Source: Cunninghamella blakesleeana (taxonomy: Eukaryota > Mucoromycota > Mucoromycetes > Mucorales > Cunninghamellaceae). From it: a stretch of 64,000 nucleotides of DNA. Below the pieces are notes generated by a model. That model saw only the letters and a program-made list of their open reading frames with translations. It made no database searches and was not told the DNA's origin. How positions within the stretch are numbered: position 1 is the stretch's first letter; each line of letters begins with the position of its first letter. Of the stretch, positions 24,913 to 39,360 are shown one piece after another. The position numbers were made by a program, and so were the translations under genes. Location of the stretch: the NCBI GenBank assembly GCA_017871115.1, contig JAFCIZ010000005.1:4953501-5017500 (forward strand). The letters run 5' to 3'.

Positions 24913-25680
24913 AAAGGACGTTCATATGAATAAATAAATCGCTTGTATATCTATATCTATTTTTCTTTTTTCTTTTTTTTTTTTTTCTTAATTAGCTTTA
25001 CATCTTCAATTCTTGGCCTAGTCATCATATCTTGAAAAAGAATAATGATTTTATCAAACCGAGTAATAATACCATTGATTCTTTGACCTAATTTTCGATA
25101 TCTTATTAATCTTCTTTTAATTTGGTTTTCATCCCCTTCAACAAATACTATATATATAAATAAAAAAAAAGAAAAGGTAAGTTAACGCAATTTATTTACA
25201 TACATACATATACACTCATATGTATATATTTATATCCCTACAATGTTTTGTTTCATTTAATAATTGTGTACAAGTCATGCCGTATTGGTGTTGAAGATGA
25301 TTATAATAAACAAAGAAATTGTTATAATAAATAGTTTTTTTTAGTCTGGAAAAATAATTCAATTTTCCCTGTAAATGTTGAATAAAATTTAAACTTTGTA
25401 ACATGGATTCAATGATGACTACGCGTTGGTGATGACTGTTATTATTGGAAGAAGTAGAGGTTGGAGGTGAAGCTTGATGATACACAATTGAAGTTGGATC
25501 AATAATTAATTGGGTATTTACGTAACGTTGATGATTGATTGGGATCTTTTCTAACAACTGTTGGATATTGACTTCATCATTATTAAATATGCTTTCAAAC
25601 TCTAAAAAAAAAATAAAAATAAAAAGATGAATAATAATGCTTAAGATTTCTCCTTCTCTTCTCTTCATTTTATCTCTCTC

Positions 25681-25723
<43 letters not shown>

Positions 25724-26180
25724 GTTACTATTATAGATATTTTACCTTGTATAAATGCTTGGTACATTGATTTTTGTTTTATATTTAATTGGTTTAATTC
25801 TTCTGATGGATAGTAAGCATTCTCTTTGGTTTTATTCATATGATGATGATATTGACTATCATTATCATCTTCATCCATGGATTCATGACCTAGATTTTGT
25901 TGAAAGGACGGATCTTCATTTATTTTATCCCAAGCATCTTTTACTTCGAAAAAACTAACTTTTTGTAAGATAGCTAAAAAATGATATAATAAAAGCAGTA
26001 ATTTTTTTTTTAAAAAAAGAACATTAAATATACATTAATTACTTGCATTTTATTTTATTTTATTTTATTTCATTCATTTTTTTTTTTTTTTGTTTTATTT
26101 TACGTACAAGGTGGAGCAACATTTGGAAGATCAGCAAAAAATTTGTTAATGATATCTCTTTGTCCTAAATAGGCAGTCAT
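24685..26180 (-). CDS. Hypothetical protein, five exons
   Basis: I do not recognise this gene. Exons 26108-26180, 25746-25973, 25242-25601, 25002-25147 and 24685-24873 join in frame to 331 residues, and each junction restores a sensible reading: DLPNVAPP into SILQKVSFFEVKDAWDK, and TKH into LFVEGDENQIKRRL. It starts MTAYLGQRDIINKFFADLP. The centre is helical and hydrophilic (YQAFIQEFESIF, IESMLQSLNFIQHLQGKL), followed by a basic segment KRRLIRYRKLGQRINGIITR. The C-terminus is a Ser/Thr-rich tail. No membrane segment or signal peptide is seen. The pattern suggests a coiled-coil cytoplasmic or nuclear protein; no function is inferred. The start is the first in-frame ATG of the first exon. Confidence 0.65.
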
Positions 26181-27757
26181 CCATTTTATCGAAGAATATA
26201 AAAAACAGAATACATTAGTCTCTCATTTACTTTTTTTAAGATCATTCATTATGTATCTTACCAAACATTTAATTTAATGGATTATACTTTTTTAAATTAA
26301 AAAAAATAAACAAAAGGTAGAAAAATAAAAAAAAAAAAAAAAAAGAGGGAAAAAAAGAGAAAGAAGGAAGGAAAGAAAAAGGAAAAAAAAATTATTTACT
26401 TTTTTAATTTTTCATCCTCTTTTCTTTCTTTCATTTTTTTTTTTTTATTGTGATGCGTATATATATGTATTATAATAAATAAAGGAGGAAAATTCAGCAA
26501 ATAACGAAGATGTTACATCCGAGACTCAGATGCATTTTTTCCCTAAAGTAAGGATAATCCAAAAAAAAATCCCCTTTAGATTGCATGATGCTTATTGTAT
26601 ATATATATTTATTTAATATATATTATTAGGTTATTACATGCATCCACTACCCTTTTTTTTACTATGAATACTTCATGCATTTTTTTAATACCTTTTTTTC
26701 CTAAAACGTTGTTTAGGGATTACTGTTTAGAAAAGGAAACTATGTCATTTTTTCTTTCTTCCTCCAAGGGTTTTCATTTTTTTTTTTCATTACGATGATC
26801 TTTTTTATTTTTTTGTTTTTTTATATAAAAATAATAAAACAAGATCATCATCGTCTCATCAGATCATCATTTTATTATTATTGTGTTTTACTTTTTTATT
26901 TTATTTTTTATTTACGGGTAAATATTTATATAGATGTATTTTTATCTACTTTTTTTTATATACTTTCATGCGTAGCTATGCATTGAACGTAATAATAAAA
27001 ATTTTATCTTATGATATTGAAATATTATATATATATAACAAAAAAAAAAAGAAGAGATAGTGGTTTACATAATGCACATTAAAAAAAATAATAAAAATAA
27101 TAAATAAATAAATAAATCATTATTTTTTATACATAATACTGCCTATATTTTACATTGAATGGCTGTTTTAATAAAATATCATTTAAAATTTCTAAAACAA
27201 AACGAATGACAATCCCTCGGAATCGAATCTACCATAAATAGATTCTAACATAACATAACGACAAAATATTATAATCTTGATATTATTAATGAAAAACAAA
27301 ATTTTTTTTCTCCACTTTTCTACTGGATTAGAAAGAAAAGGGTATATAACTTGATAGATATATATTATCATCTTCCCTCCATAATTTCTTTTATATATGT
27401 TTTATAAATCATAAACATATCGGAGGAACTTTTTTTTTTATTGCGGAGTAATAAATAAAGACCTATTTTAATTTCAGTAGTTGTTTTATTTATTTTATTT
27501 TATTAAGAAAATTAGAATAGTAACAAGTAAAAGGGATATATAAATAATAATAATAATGATAATAACAATAAAACTATATACAAGATTTTTTTTTAATATA
27601 CGCGTGATAATAAATAGTTAGGAGGAGGGGTAAAAAAAAAATACATAAATTGGGCTTGACTTTTTTTTTTTTCCAAGATATACACCAAATTAGTTAATGC
27701 TTTTTTTTTTTATAAAGGGAAATATGTATAAGGTTGCACCATGTGGTTAAAATGTGA
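26181..27757. other. Intergenic, no gene seen
   Basis: About 1.6 kb of A/T-rich DNA with purine-rich (near 26310-26390) and T-rich tracts. Open frames at 26595-26986 encode Phe/Tyr/Ile-rich low-complexity sequence. Nothing recognisable. Confidence 0.5.
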
Positions 27758-28030
27758 TTATGTTGAATTTTTTCTTTTTAATCGAAAGAAGCGCTTTAAT
27801 TTTGATGATACAGGTAAATCCACAGATGATGAAGATGATGAAGATGATGATGAAAAAGAAGATGACAATTCTTCAAAAGATTTATAATTCGGTGATGATT
27901 CTTCGGAAAAAATAGATGCTTTTGAAGTTGACCATGATGAAGTTTGAGATACTTGATAATTTATATTAAAATGCTCGGTGAATCTTGAACTATGCATAAC
28001 ACAAGTTGATGATGATGATGATGATGACAT
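27758..28030 (-). CDS. Small Ser-rich hypothetical protein
   Basis: A 90-codon single frame starting MSSSSSSSTCVMHSSRF, with a second Ser run near residues 57-68 and a basic C-terminus VSSKLKRFFRLKRKNST. The composition (Ser, Lys, Arg, mixed hydrophobics) differs from the Phe/Ile/Tyr shadows of AT-rich DNA, and the non-repetitive half (FNINYQVSQTSSWSTSKASI) looks coding. The basic aromatic tail could bind membranes or nucleic acid, but this is speculation. The Ser codons are largely TCA/TCT trinucleotide repeats, so a chance frame remains possible. Confidence 0.45.
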   Translation of the reverse strand: MSSSSSSSTCVMHSSRFTEHFNINYQVSQTSSWSTSKASIFSEESSPNYKSFEELSSSFSSSSSSSSSSVDLPVSSKLKRFFRLKRKNST

Positions 28031-28526
28031 GATTTATATAAAATTGATTTGATTTAATTTGTTATAGTACTTGAAGTTTTTTTTAAAAAATAAAAAAAAA
28101 AAGAATTGAATTGATCTAGTAATGTGTTAAGATATTATAATAATAAAAGGAAGAAAGAAATGATCAAAATAATATTCATGTTTAAATAAATATAATTTTT
28201 TTATCAAGTTTTAAAATCATGACCAATAATAAAAGAGTTTTAGAAAAAAAGGTTTGTTATTTTTTCAAACTCAATATTCGTGGGTATCCCATTATATCTT
28301 GTTCCCCTTTTTTTTTAATGTTACATCTACTTTTTTAAAGTTTACATTTTTTGTATTTTTTTTTAGCATCAAGAGCGAGAAAGGCAGACAGAGACAGACC
28401 GAGGAAAAGAATAATACATCTTTGTAAAAAAAAAAAATTTTTTTCATGAAATCACGAGAGAATAATAATGTTAATAAAAAGGAAATATCGTTTTCATTTT
28501 CATTTTCTCAATCTTTTATATATTTA

Positions 28527-28559
<33 letters not shown>

Positions 28560-28875
28560 TTTAACCTAACAACAAAACAAATAGAATATATAAAGAAATG
28601 ATTTACAACAAATAAGTGTTCTATATACATATATAAAAAAAGAGAAACAGAGAGAGCGAGAGAAAGTCGATCTCTCTAAATAACAAATATTGGGTTTTCA
28701 TTTTTTAGCCAATAAAACAAGTTTAAATAAATCAAGAACTGCCCTCAAAAAGTTAGCTTTTTTTTCTGGGTTTGAATTTTCAGTAAATTTTTTTTAATTA
28801 CAACTCTTTTTTTCATTCCGTTTTTATTTTTATTTTTATTTTTATCAAAAAACAATCATATATATACATAATTTA
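28031..28875. other. Divergent promoter region of the Ser-rich gene and guanylate kinase
   Basis: AT-rich with poly-T/A runs, a (TA)n run near 28530-28560, a purine-rich GA tract near 28640-28672, a CCAAT element near 28709 and a T-rich leader before the guanylate kinase ATG. Confidence 0.45.
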
Positions 28876-29736
28876 ATGATGCAGCCTAGTTCAAAGATCT
28901 TTGTTATTTCTGGTCCTTCAGGATCTGGTAAATCCACTTTATTAAAACGTCTTTTTGCTGATTATCCTTCTATTTTTGGTTTCAGTGTTTCTCGTAAGTT
29001 TATACCATTATATAACAGAAGTTTATTTTTTATAATATATATATATATTATTTGGTAATAACAACATATATATAAATGTTTAAACAGACACTACTCGTGG
29101 ACCTCGTCCTGGTGAAATAGATGGTAAAGATTATCATTTTGTTGATAAATCTGTTATGGAAGCCGAAGTAGCTGAAGGAAAGTTTATTGAAAGTGCCACT
29201 TTTTCTGGAAATATGTATGGTAAAGTAGTTGTATAAAATAGAGTAAAAAGATATAACATAATGTAATAAACTAAATGGAGAATAAAATAAAATAAAGGAA
29301 AAGAGAGAGAATAGAATAATAAGAAAAAAGGGTATATGTATACGTGTATATGTGTGTATACATTTATTAATATACATTCTTCCTATTTTTTCTATTTTAC
29401 TTTATTTATTTAGGTACTTCTATTAAAGCTGTTCAAGATGTAGTGGATTCTGGCCGAGTATGCATATTAGATATTGATATGCAAGGTGTCCAATCAGTAA
29501 AAAAAACTGAATTAAAACCAAAATATATCTTTATTCAACCTCCCAGCATGGAGATCTTGGAACAACGTTTACGTGGAAGAGGAACTGAAAAGGAAGAAGC
29601 TATTATTGCTCGTTTAGCTGCTGCTCATTCAGAATTGGAATATGCTAAGGATCCAAACGCTTATCATCATATTATTATTAATGATGATAAAGATGTTGCT
29701 TATGAATCTTTACGTGCCGCTATCTTCGATCATTAA
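28876..29736 (+). CDS. GUK1: Guanylate kinase
   Basis: Exons 28876-28993, 29088-29219 and 29414-29736 give 190 residues, the normal size. The enzyme phosphorylates GMP to GDP with ATP in the cytosol. The P-loop [15 protein letters not shown] is near residues 11-25. The GMP-binding segment [20 protein letters not shown] spans the first junction. Then come [34 protein letters not shown], the adenine/lid region [16 protein letters not shown] and a C-terminal helix. All hallmark residues are present. A second ATG directly follows the first. The neighbours give no pathway link. Confidence 0.97.
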
Positions 29737-30330
29737 TTTTTTTTATCTATTTAAATAATATACCTTTTTTTTTTTAAAAAAAAAAAAAAAAAAACTGTTA
29801 GGTTTCCTTATTTAGACGTATTTTAATTCATTTTTATTTTATTTTAAAAAAACATTCATTCATTATTAGTATAGAAGAAGATAAAAAGAATATCAATCAT
29901 TATATAAAGTATATCATTTTTATTATTATTTGCTAATCTATTAATTTATTTCAATGTAAAGTTAGAAAAATTGAAAACTCAGGAGTTTGGCTAAACTTTT
30001 TACGTATTTATCGAACCACTTTTTATTATTTATTTATTTGTTTGTTTATTTTTGTTCTATGGCAATGAGTTTAGTTCGAAAAAAAGAAAGAAAAAGGAAA
30101 ACAGAAATAAAAATAGAAAAATCATTGATTTATTATTATTATACTAATTTACTAAATAAAGTTTTCTTTTTTTCTTTTTTTTTTTTTTGGAAAATAAAAA
30201 TAAAAAAAAAAGCCTGGTGCATGTATTTATAATGATGATTAATATAATTAAATTTACTGATTCTATAATGATAAAAATAATATATGTAAAATAAAAATAA
30301 TATATTATTACAATGTAAAGAATAAAAAAA
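29737..30330. other. Intergenic between converging guanylate kinase and GPCR genes
   Basis: AT-rich, with a poly-T/poly-A block at 29765-29793 directly after the guanylate kinase stop. Small frames at 29987-30232 are low complexity. Nothing recognisable. Confidence 0.5.
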
Positions 30331-33300
30331 TTAATTTTGTTTAGTGTCTTGTTGTAAAAGATCATGTTGAGATGTTGTACAAATTAATGTTCTGTCTGAA
30401 CTTTGTTCATTAATGATGGTGGTTGTGGTGGGTATACTTGGTGATTGATTTTCATTTTCTTCTTCTCTAAGATGGATAGATGATACCTCTGTATGATGAT
30501 ATTGTGAATGTCTATGAGGATGTGGATCATTATAATGTTGATGATGTTGTAAAGGTGTATCGTTGAAATCTAATGTGTCTAGTGTAATGGAACTTTGACG
30601 GTTCGATTCAGTCATATCCGTTAATAAGTGTTGACATGTTAATCCAGAATCAAGATTTACTTTATTATTAGGATGATGGCCTGATAAAATGGATTCTCTA
30701 TGATGCGCTGTTGTTGTTGCTGACGTTGATTCTTTTGTACTTTTTTTACGTAAAAAGGAAAAAACGGCATTTTGTTCTGATTCATGTTGTTTTTTACTGT
30801 TAAACCATGTATACCATTGTTGCAAATCTTGTTCATTTTTAACTTGAATGAATATGTCTGTTAATCCATACCCATGTACTTTAAGCAAGTATGCTTCTCG
30901 TTTAGAAGAATGGATGGTTGCATGTGAGTAACGAAAGATACTTCCAGTAAATGACTGTTCCTATAATATTTTCAAATAAAAAGAAATAATGTGTGCATAT
31001 AAGCATATGTTAGTTTATGAAGGGTGTTTTGGATATAATGTTAATATGACGTATTTTATACTTTATATTTTTTTTATGACTTACGGAAAAGTAACTAAAA
31101 TAGGATGCGTCAGGTAGTAACACAATTTGTTGCATATTCCAAGTGGATAAAAAAGGAAAATATCGAAACACGCGTTGTAAAGGCATATGACCTTCATATC
31201 CATCTACAATGCCACCTTCTTGTAAAATAGGTTGTAAAGAATCTGGATTTGTTGTTTGGATACGATGATACAATTGACGATGATGTAAATGGTACTGAGA
31301 ATCTTGCTGTGCGAGAGATGGTTGGGTTATAGGTTGATGTGTTTTACCATCCAAATGTAAATCTGTATTTAAAATTCCGTTTAAACTTAAAAGTTCTCCA
31401 AAACTTTGTTGCTGCATTCTATTATTACTGTTACTACTGCTGCTATTATCATGGTGACTTCTTGAATAATAATTGGAATATTCTTTTCCACTTCCTGATA
31501 TATCTGATACTTTATTTTTACTGTTGTTAGTATTATGTTGATGATCTTTACGGTGATTAGAATGCCAGAAAAAGTTGATGATCTTTGGTGAAAATAATGC
31601 AAAAAAGCAAAAACTGGTAGACCATACTATCATTGAAGCTGTAATATAATGCCTTGTATAATAATCAACAGACGGTAAAAAAAATATAATTGTTCCAATT
31701 AAAGCCGATAAAACAATATTACTATTGTAAATTGAATAAAAAGAAAAGAAAATAGTATCCATTTAATAAATGATAAAAATTAGTATATATATAAATTTAT
31801 ATTGATAAAAGGGAGTTTTTTTTTTTTTTTTTTTTTACTTACTATACTGAAAGTCCAATTTGTTTATATTCACTATACTTTGAATAAGATTTGCCTATAC
31901 CTCTTGTTTTGAATGCCAAAAAAGTAGCGAAAGCCAATTCAGAAGCTGCCAAAATACATAAAACAATAACAGAGCCTGTATGTGTAAGTCCATTGTATGT
32001 GCATCCAACGTAATATGCGTTTCGAGAGACTGGTATATCTGTAGCTTTTGTATCGCATAAACTGAACCATATAATAAAAATGATCATTTCAAAAAATATT
32101 AAGCTTCCAGAAAATTTTAATAGTTGATAATCCTTGACACCTGTATGCTGAATGAATATATTATTAAAAATTCGGTATATTCGATAATTTTTAGCAATTA
32201 GATTCCTAAATATAAAAAAAATAATAAATAAAATAGTTTGTTTAGTATAAGGTTTATAGGTTGATCATTTACTATATATATATATGCATGTGTGTATTAC
32301 CCTAATACTAATGAATAACCAATATTGAAAGAGATAGGTATAGCATAACAAATAATATCAGAACGATAGCCAATAAAAAGAATAGAGGAGATAAAACATA
32401 ATATAAATCCCAGTAGTTCTAATACACAAAAGAGTGGACTATGAAAAAAAAAAATTAGATATAATCAATATTCGAGTCATAAACATTAATGATAAAAGTA
32501 TATATATTATTACTATTATTATTATTACCTTGATGCTCTAAATATTTCATACTTTCTATATCTGATCACTATAATAATACTAAGGAAAGCAAGCAAAACT
32601 CCAACTGATGAAATGGTAACTAATACAATAGATAAAGGGGATGAATAACCAGGATTGAGAAATACTCTTGGGGGTATACCGGGTGGAACCTATTAGCAAT
32701 TAATAAGAATAAAAAATAAAGTTATATTATCTGTATTTCATTCTATGTATCGTTATTTGAGTTGTTTTATTTTAATTTTTTTTTACATTTGTTGTTCCAT
32801 CATGAAAAATCGGTTTGGATATAAAGTTCAATTCACCAGCAATTAAGCTTCCAATCCTTTCACTAGTTCCATTCCGAATATTATACATATAAAAATTTCT
32901 AATAATAAAAAAAATAAGTTATATAAGTAATCAGCATTATTTTGTTTTTTTTTTATTTAATTATCCTTATATATATATATTACCCCATCGTCATATCACC
33001 GCTTTGATCTAGAATAATTGGGCCTTCAGGGCCAGTGTAGTTTGTATTAAACGTTAAAGGTGACAAATCAACATCTGATTGACCGCGAGATAATCGATTT
33101 AAAGCAAGAGTTGCATTAGTATTATTATTGATGATACTGCTAAATCCGTGTCCAAGAGTCATCATACAAGAATAAGCCATTCTATTATAATATTTATGAA
33201 ATATATATATATAATTAGAAAAAAAAATAAATGCTTCTTTTTATCATATAAATTTCAAAGATTAACGAATTCATACCCTTCATTACCACTGATAATATTA

Positions 33301-35015
33301 CGATGCCCACCATATGGATATCTATATAAAGCAATGAATAATGACAAAATAGTAACCATTATAAATTAGTATATATATATCCTTGTATAGTTATTTATTA
33401 TTTATATTTGCAAATATATATATATATATATATATATTACAAAGTTGGATCTAGCATAGACCATTTTTCTAAAAATTGTTCAAAGGGAGGATAGCCAGGA
33501 ATAGCATTAGCAGCACCAAAGGAAAATATACCGCCAGCAAAGGAAGTATTGTATTGTATAGGTGTCAAATCATTTGTGTTTCTTGCTGCATAAACAATCG
33601 GGTCAATTTTTGACATGGCTTTTTTATCATTTGTATTGATATCAGGTAAAGGTGGTAATTGAGTATTATTTTTTCTTAAAGCTAATATGTCATTGAATTT
33701 AGTAACAGATGAATGTAATATAGCTGTATCAATACCGGGGGTAATCCACACATTATCATTATTCATGTATCCTAGATGAGCTGCTAATATCAATGATGTA
33801 ATTAAGGCATCATTATCTGTTGATGCTAAAGTAATAATACGTGCACCAGTAGCCATGATTGCATCAAGAGATGTTTTGATATCACTAACTGGCCCAAGGT
33901 CATAAAATGGTTGGTATCCTTTAATGATAATATTATTTTTTTTAGCTTGCAAAACGAGTTCTTCAGATACTATTTATAGTTAAAAATAAAAGTATGTATA
34001 TATATATTATTACCATTATCATTACTAAATTTATTTTTAATCTATCATTTATTATAATTTTTTTTATTTACATTGATCACTAGCATCATCACTAGAATAT
34101 AAAATTCCAATCATTGGCCATTCTTGGCTTTGTACAAATGATATCATAGCATTGGCATAAATTAATTCTGTTGGAATAGTGCGAAAAAAATATCCATATT
34201 GTGCTTTATCAGATAATGAAGCTAAAAAAATCAAAAAATCAAAAAATCAAAAAAACAAATATCAAATACCAGAATTCCAAAACAAAAAAAAAAAAAAAAA
34301 GTTAATACATCATTATTTTTTTTAATATAATTCCATCATTATTTTTATATATTCATTATTTACTTGCTACAGCAGAAAAGGAGCATTGTGGGATTTGTAA
34401 AGTACTTGTCATTAGAGCAGATAAAGCAGTCCAAGAAGAAGATAAATCCCCAATAATAGCAATCACACCTTCATGAATTAATGATACAGCAGAATAAACT
34501 GCTTGACTTACGGCCGCTTGACCTTCAACGTATTTTGGAAATGAATCTTGCTCTATTAATGTAATATAAGCACCCTTTATTAATTGTTTAGTATTGATTT
34601 CCGCAACAGCCATTCTAATAGCTGATATCCCGCTATTTTTTTAAAAGGAAAAAGAACATATATATAAATAGTTAGTAATAATAATATATATTAATTTTTA
34701 TTACACCCCTTTCTTTCCTTTTTATTTTTATTATTATTATTATTATTATATATTTTTGCTGTCAGTGTTATACCTTAAAGTAATAATCTGAGTCCAATTA
34801 CTATCTTGTTGATGAATAGGTAGCAAAACACCAATCTTTAATTCTACTAAACCAGTTGTATTTAAAGGTGATATATAAGCAGTGCCATTTTTACGTGTTA
34901 GAGTAAAAGTATAGTCATTAGCAGAATCATGAAAACTCTGTTTTATTATATCTTTGTTGTCAGCATCTAATGTAAATAAAGTAGTAGTAGTATTAAATTG
35001 AGAAGACGGATTCAT
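30331..35015 (-). CDS. Family C (GABA-B/glutamate-like) GPCR with PH-like C-terminal domain
   Basis: Twelve exons (34774-35015, 34364-34632, 34072-34221, 33441-33969, 33277-33321, 32984-33181, 32787-32898, 32529-32689, 32301-32438, 31843-32205, 31085-31721, 30331-30960) join to 1157 residues. An extracellular periplasmic-binding-like domain fills about residues 55-500 (KIGVLLPIHQQ, SGISAIRMAVAEIN, GVIAIIGDLSSSWTALSA, ATSLSDKAQYGYFFRTIPT, NDNVWITPG). Seven membrane segments follow at about 530-785, with EIFRASSPLFCVLELLGFIL after the first and the conserved WFSLCDTKA/CTYNGLTHTG region. The tail has a low-complexity linker, then a PH-like domain at about 913-1001, then a His/Ser/Glu-rich end. 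Such receptors sense extracellular ligands at the plasma membrane. The assigned ATG lacks a signal peptide (see findings). Confidence 0.9.
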
Positions 35016-35602
35016 GAATAGGAAAGAAAATAATGATAATAAGAAAAAGTATTCACAAAAAGAAAGAGTTTTGGAATTAAAAGCATGAGGAGAAAGAAAA
35101 AAGAAGAAAAAAAGATTAATATAATATAATACAAAAGTGGGTTAATAAAGGAGAAAGAAAGAAAAAAATAACCTAAAGGGGTTATGAAAATCAAAAAAAT
35201 TGCTTTAAAGCTGTTTATACGGAGTTTTAATTTTTATTTATAACCTAACTTTATAATAAAATAAAAAGGGGATATATATGTCAATTTATTATATATATTT
35301 TTATTTTAACGTTAGATTATTATTTTAGGAGGGAAACTATAAAGGAGTTATATAGTAAAAAGAGTGTTTTTTTCTCTTATAGTTATGGGATTTTTATTAT
35401 TTTTAAAAGTAGATAAATAGGTTTAATCATATAAATAAATTTAGTGTATAAGTATTGGGGTATTTTGTTTAAAAAAGCATAAAGTATATAATGTCTAATT
35501 TTTCGAGTTTTTGTCTTTAGGTTTGTTTGTTTTTTTATAAAAAAATAATTTAAAAAATATAATGTGTTGACTTTTTGTAATGTTTTTTAAATGGGATGAA
35601 AA
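35016..35602. other. GPCR 5' flank
   Basis: AT-rich DNA between two same-strand genes. On the minus strand a stretch at about 35012-35194 encodes very hydrophobic Phe/Leu sequence in two frames just before the GPCR ATG. It may hold the missing signal peptide (see findings). The rest shows nothing. Confidence 0.4.
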
Positions 35603-36052
35603 TTATCGAGTTGATTTTACATTGTTAGCATTATTATTACATAAGGAACTGTTAATTGATGAGGATAAAGTGGATAATGTATCATTATTACTGGAACAAG
35701 CTGAATGGATTGAAGTAAAAGAAGGGCGTTTAGGTAAAGAAGGGCGAGGAAAGTCTGTCAATTCTGGATACGTGTAACCAAGAAGTGGGTTATTTCGTAA
35801 AGAATCATCGTATAAGCATTTTTCGCTGCAATAGAGTGAATCCTATGATAATCATGATTTTATTATTGTTGTTATTATTGTTATTGATATTATTATTGAA
35901 ATAAAAATATTATAGATAGAGAAAAAGTTTAGTTAATTGATTTTGATTTTTTTTATATATACTTTATTTTTATATATAGCATTTTAATTTTTATTTACCG
36001 AATAAGGATTAATGGATCTATCACAACTAATACACCAAGATAAATCACTCAT
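35603..36052 (-). CDS. Ecl1-family zinc-binding protein (life-span regulatory factor)
   Basis: Two exons, 35999-36052 and 35603-35842, join in phase 0 to 97 residues. The start MSDLSWCISCDRSINPYS splices to DSLYCSEKCLYDDSLR. The pattern W-C-x2-C ... LYCSxxC, four cysteines likely binding zinc, is that of the Ecl1/2/3 family of fission yeast (Pfam life-span regulatory factor), small nuclear proteins that extend chronological lifespan and respond to nutrient stress. The rest is proline-rich then Ser/Asn-rich low complexity (PELTDFPRPSLPKRPSF). The intron between the cysteine pairs hides the gene from a long-ORF search. The antisense frame at 35580-35777 is its shadow. Tandem TGCTGAC-like motifs lie upstream near 36304-36319. 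Confidence 0.8.
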
Positions 36053-37070
36053 TTTGGTATATAAGCATTAAAGATGATTGATAAGGTTAATTCGAGTTAT
36101 GAGGGTAAGGAATGGAATTGATATAAAAATCGAAAGCTAAATTATAAAAGAAAAAGAAAAGAAGAAGAGGAAAATAAAAAGGTACATAAATGAATGTTTT
36201 ATCTTTTTTTTTTTGCTCACACGCTCTCATTTTTTTTTTTTTTTCATCATATCTGGTAGTTATTATTTTTTTTTCCTACTAAAAAAAAAAAACCATCATC
36301 ACCAAGTCAGCAAGTCAGCGTGAATCACATGAACGGATAGTTATTATTTTTTGGGACTTCTTCTGGGTATTAAAACAAAGTTTGGTGGGAAATTATATAT
36401 TTTCAATACCGTCTTTTTTTTTATTTTGCAGTGTTTTTATTTGTACAGGAGGTTGCTCGCTTTTAAAATAATCTTTGTTGTACACAGAGTGAACGAAATA
36501 AACGGGGGGCCTGAGCACCAATCATCATCGGTGTTTTAAGAAATGCTACCTTCTCTTCTTTTTATTTTTAAGATTGAGATTTAAAAATCTCTTTTTTCTT
36601 TTTGATTTTTTTTTATTATTATTATTTTTTGTTTCAAAGTAATAAATAATAAATACAAAATAGTATTAGTGATAAAAAAAGGTTTAATGATAATATATTG
36701 GTATCCTGATAATAAATTGATAAGAGATTATTTTTTTTGTCGAAAATTGATAAAGTGCTTTGACATGAACGTGTATAAGCGCGATAATTATTTTCAAATA
36801 GTTTTATTTTTTTAATTTTATCAAGTGTGATAGATAATAGTTTTACCGCCAGTATAAAATAGGCATTTGATCTTTTTATTTTTCTTACGTAAAAAAATAA
36901 TGAAAAAGAAAACAAGTAGCAAAAGGTTAAAAAAATAAAAAAAAAAGATGATATATATATAAAAAAAATGATTGAACGTATAATGTGCTTGAATAATATA
37001 TTTTTTTTGTAATCTTTCTTTATATATACAAAAGTAATCAAAACATATTTATAAAAATTTCAAATCACGA
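36053..37070. other. Ecl1 promoter and RBBP4 3' flank
   Basis: AT-rich DNA with T-rich tracts. The direct repeat AAGTCAGC-AAGTCAGC lies at 36304-36319, about 250 bp upstream of the Ecl1-like start. Open frames at 36351-36539 and 36634-37041 are low complexity. Confidence 0.45.
36304..36319 (-). promoter_or_regulatory. Tandem GCTGACTT octamers upstream of Ecl1-like gene
   Basis: On the minus strand GCTGACTT occurs twice in direct succession. GCTGAC resembles half-sites of bZIP factors (AP-1/CNC/Pap1 type). S. pombe ecl genes are controlled by stress bZIP factors, so a role is plausible, but this is inference from a short motif. Confidence 0.25.

Positions 37071-39360
<2,290 letters not shown>

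Noticed and set aside
35580..35777. Plus-strand 65-codon frame starting MFFKWDENYRV
   Set aside because: It is the antisense of the last exon of the Ecl1-like gene, which has a better motif and splice support on the minus strand.
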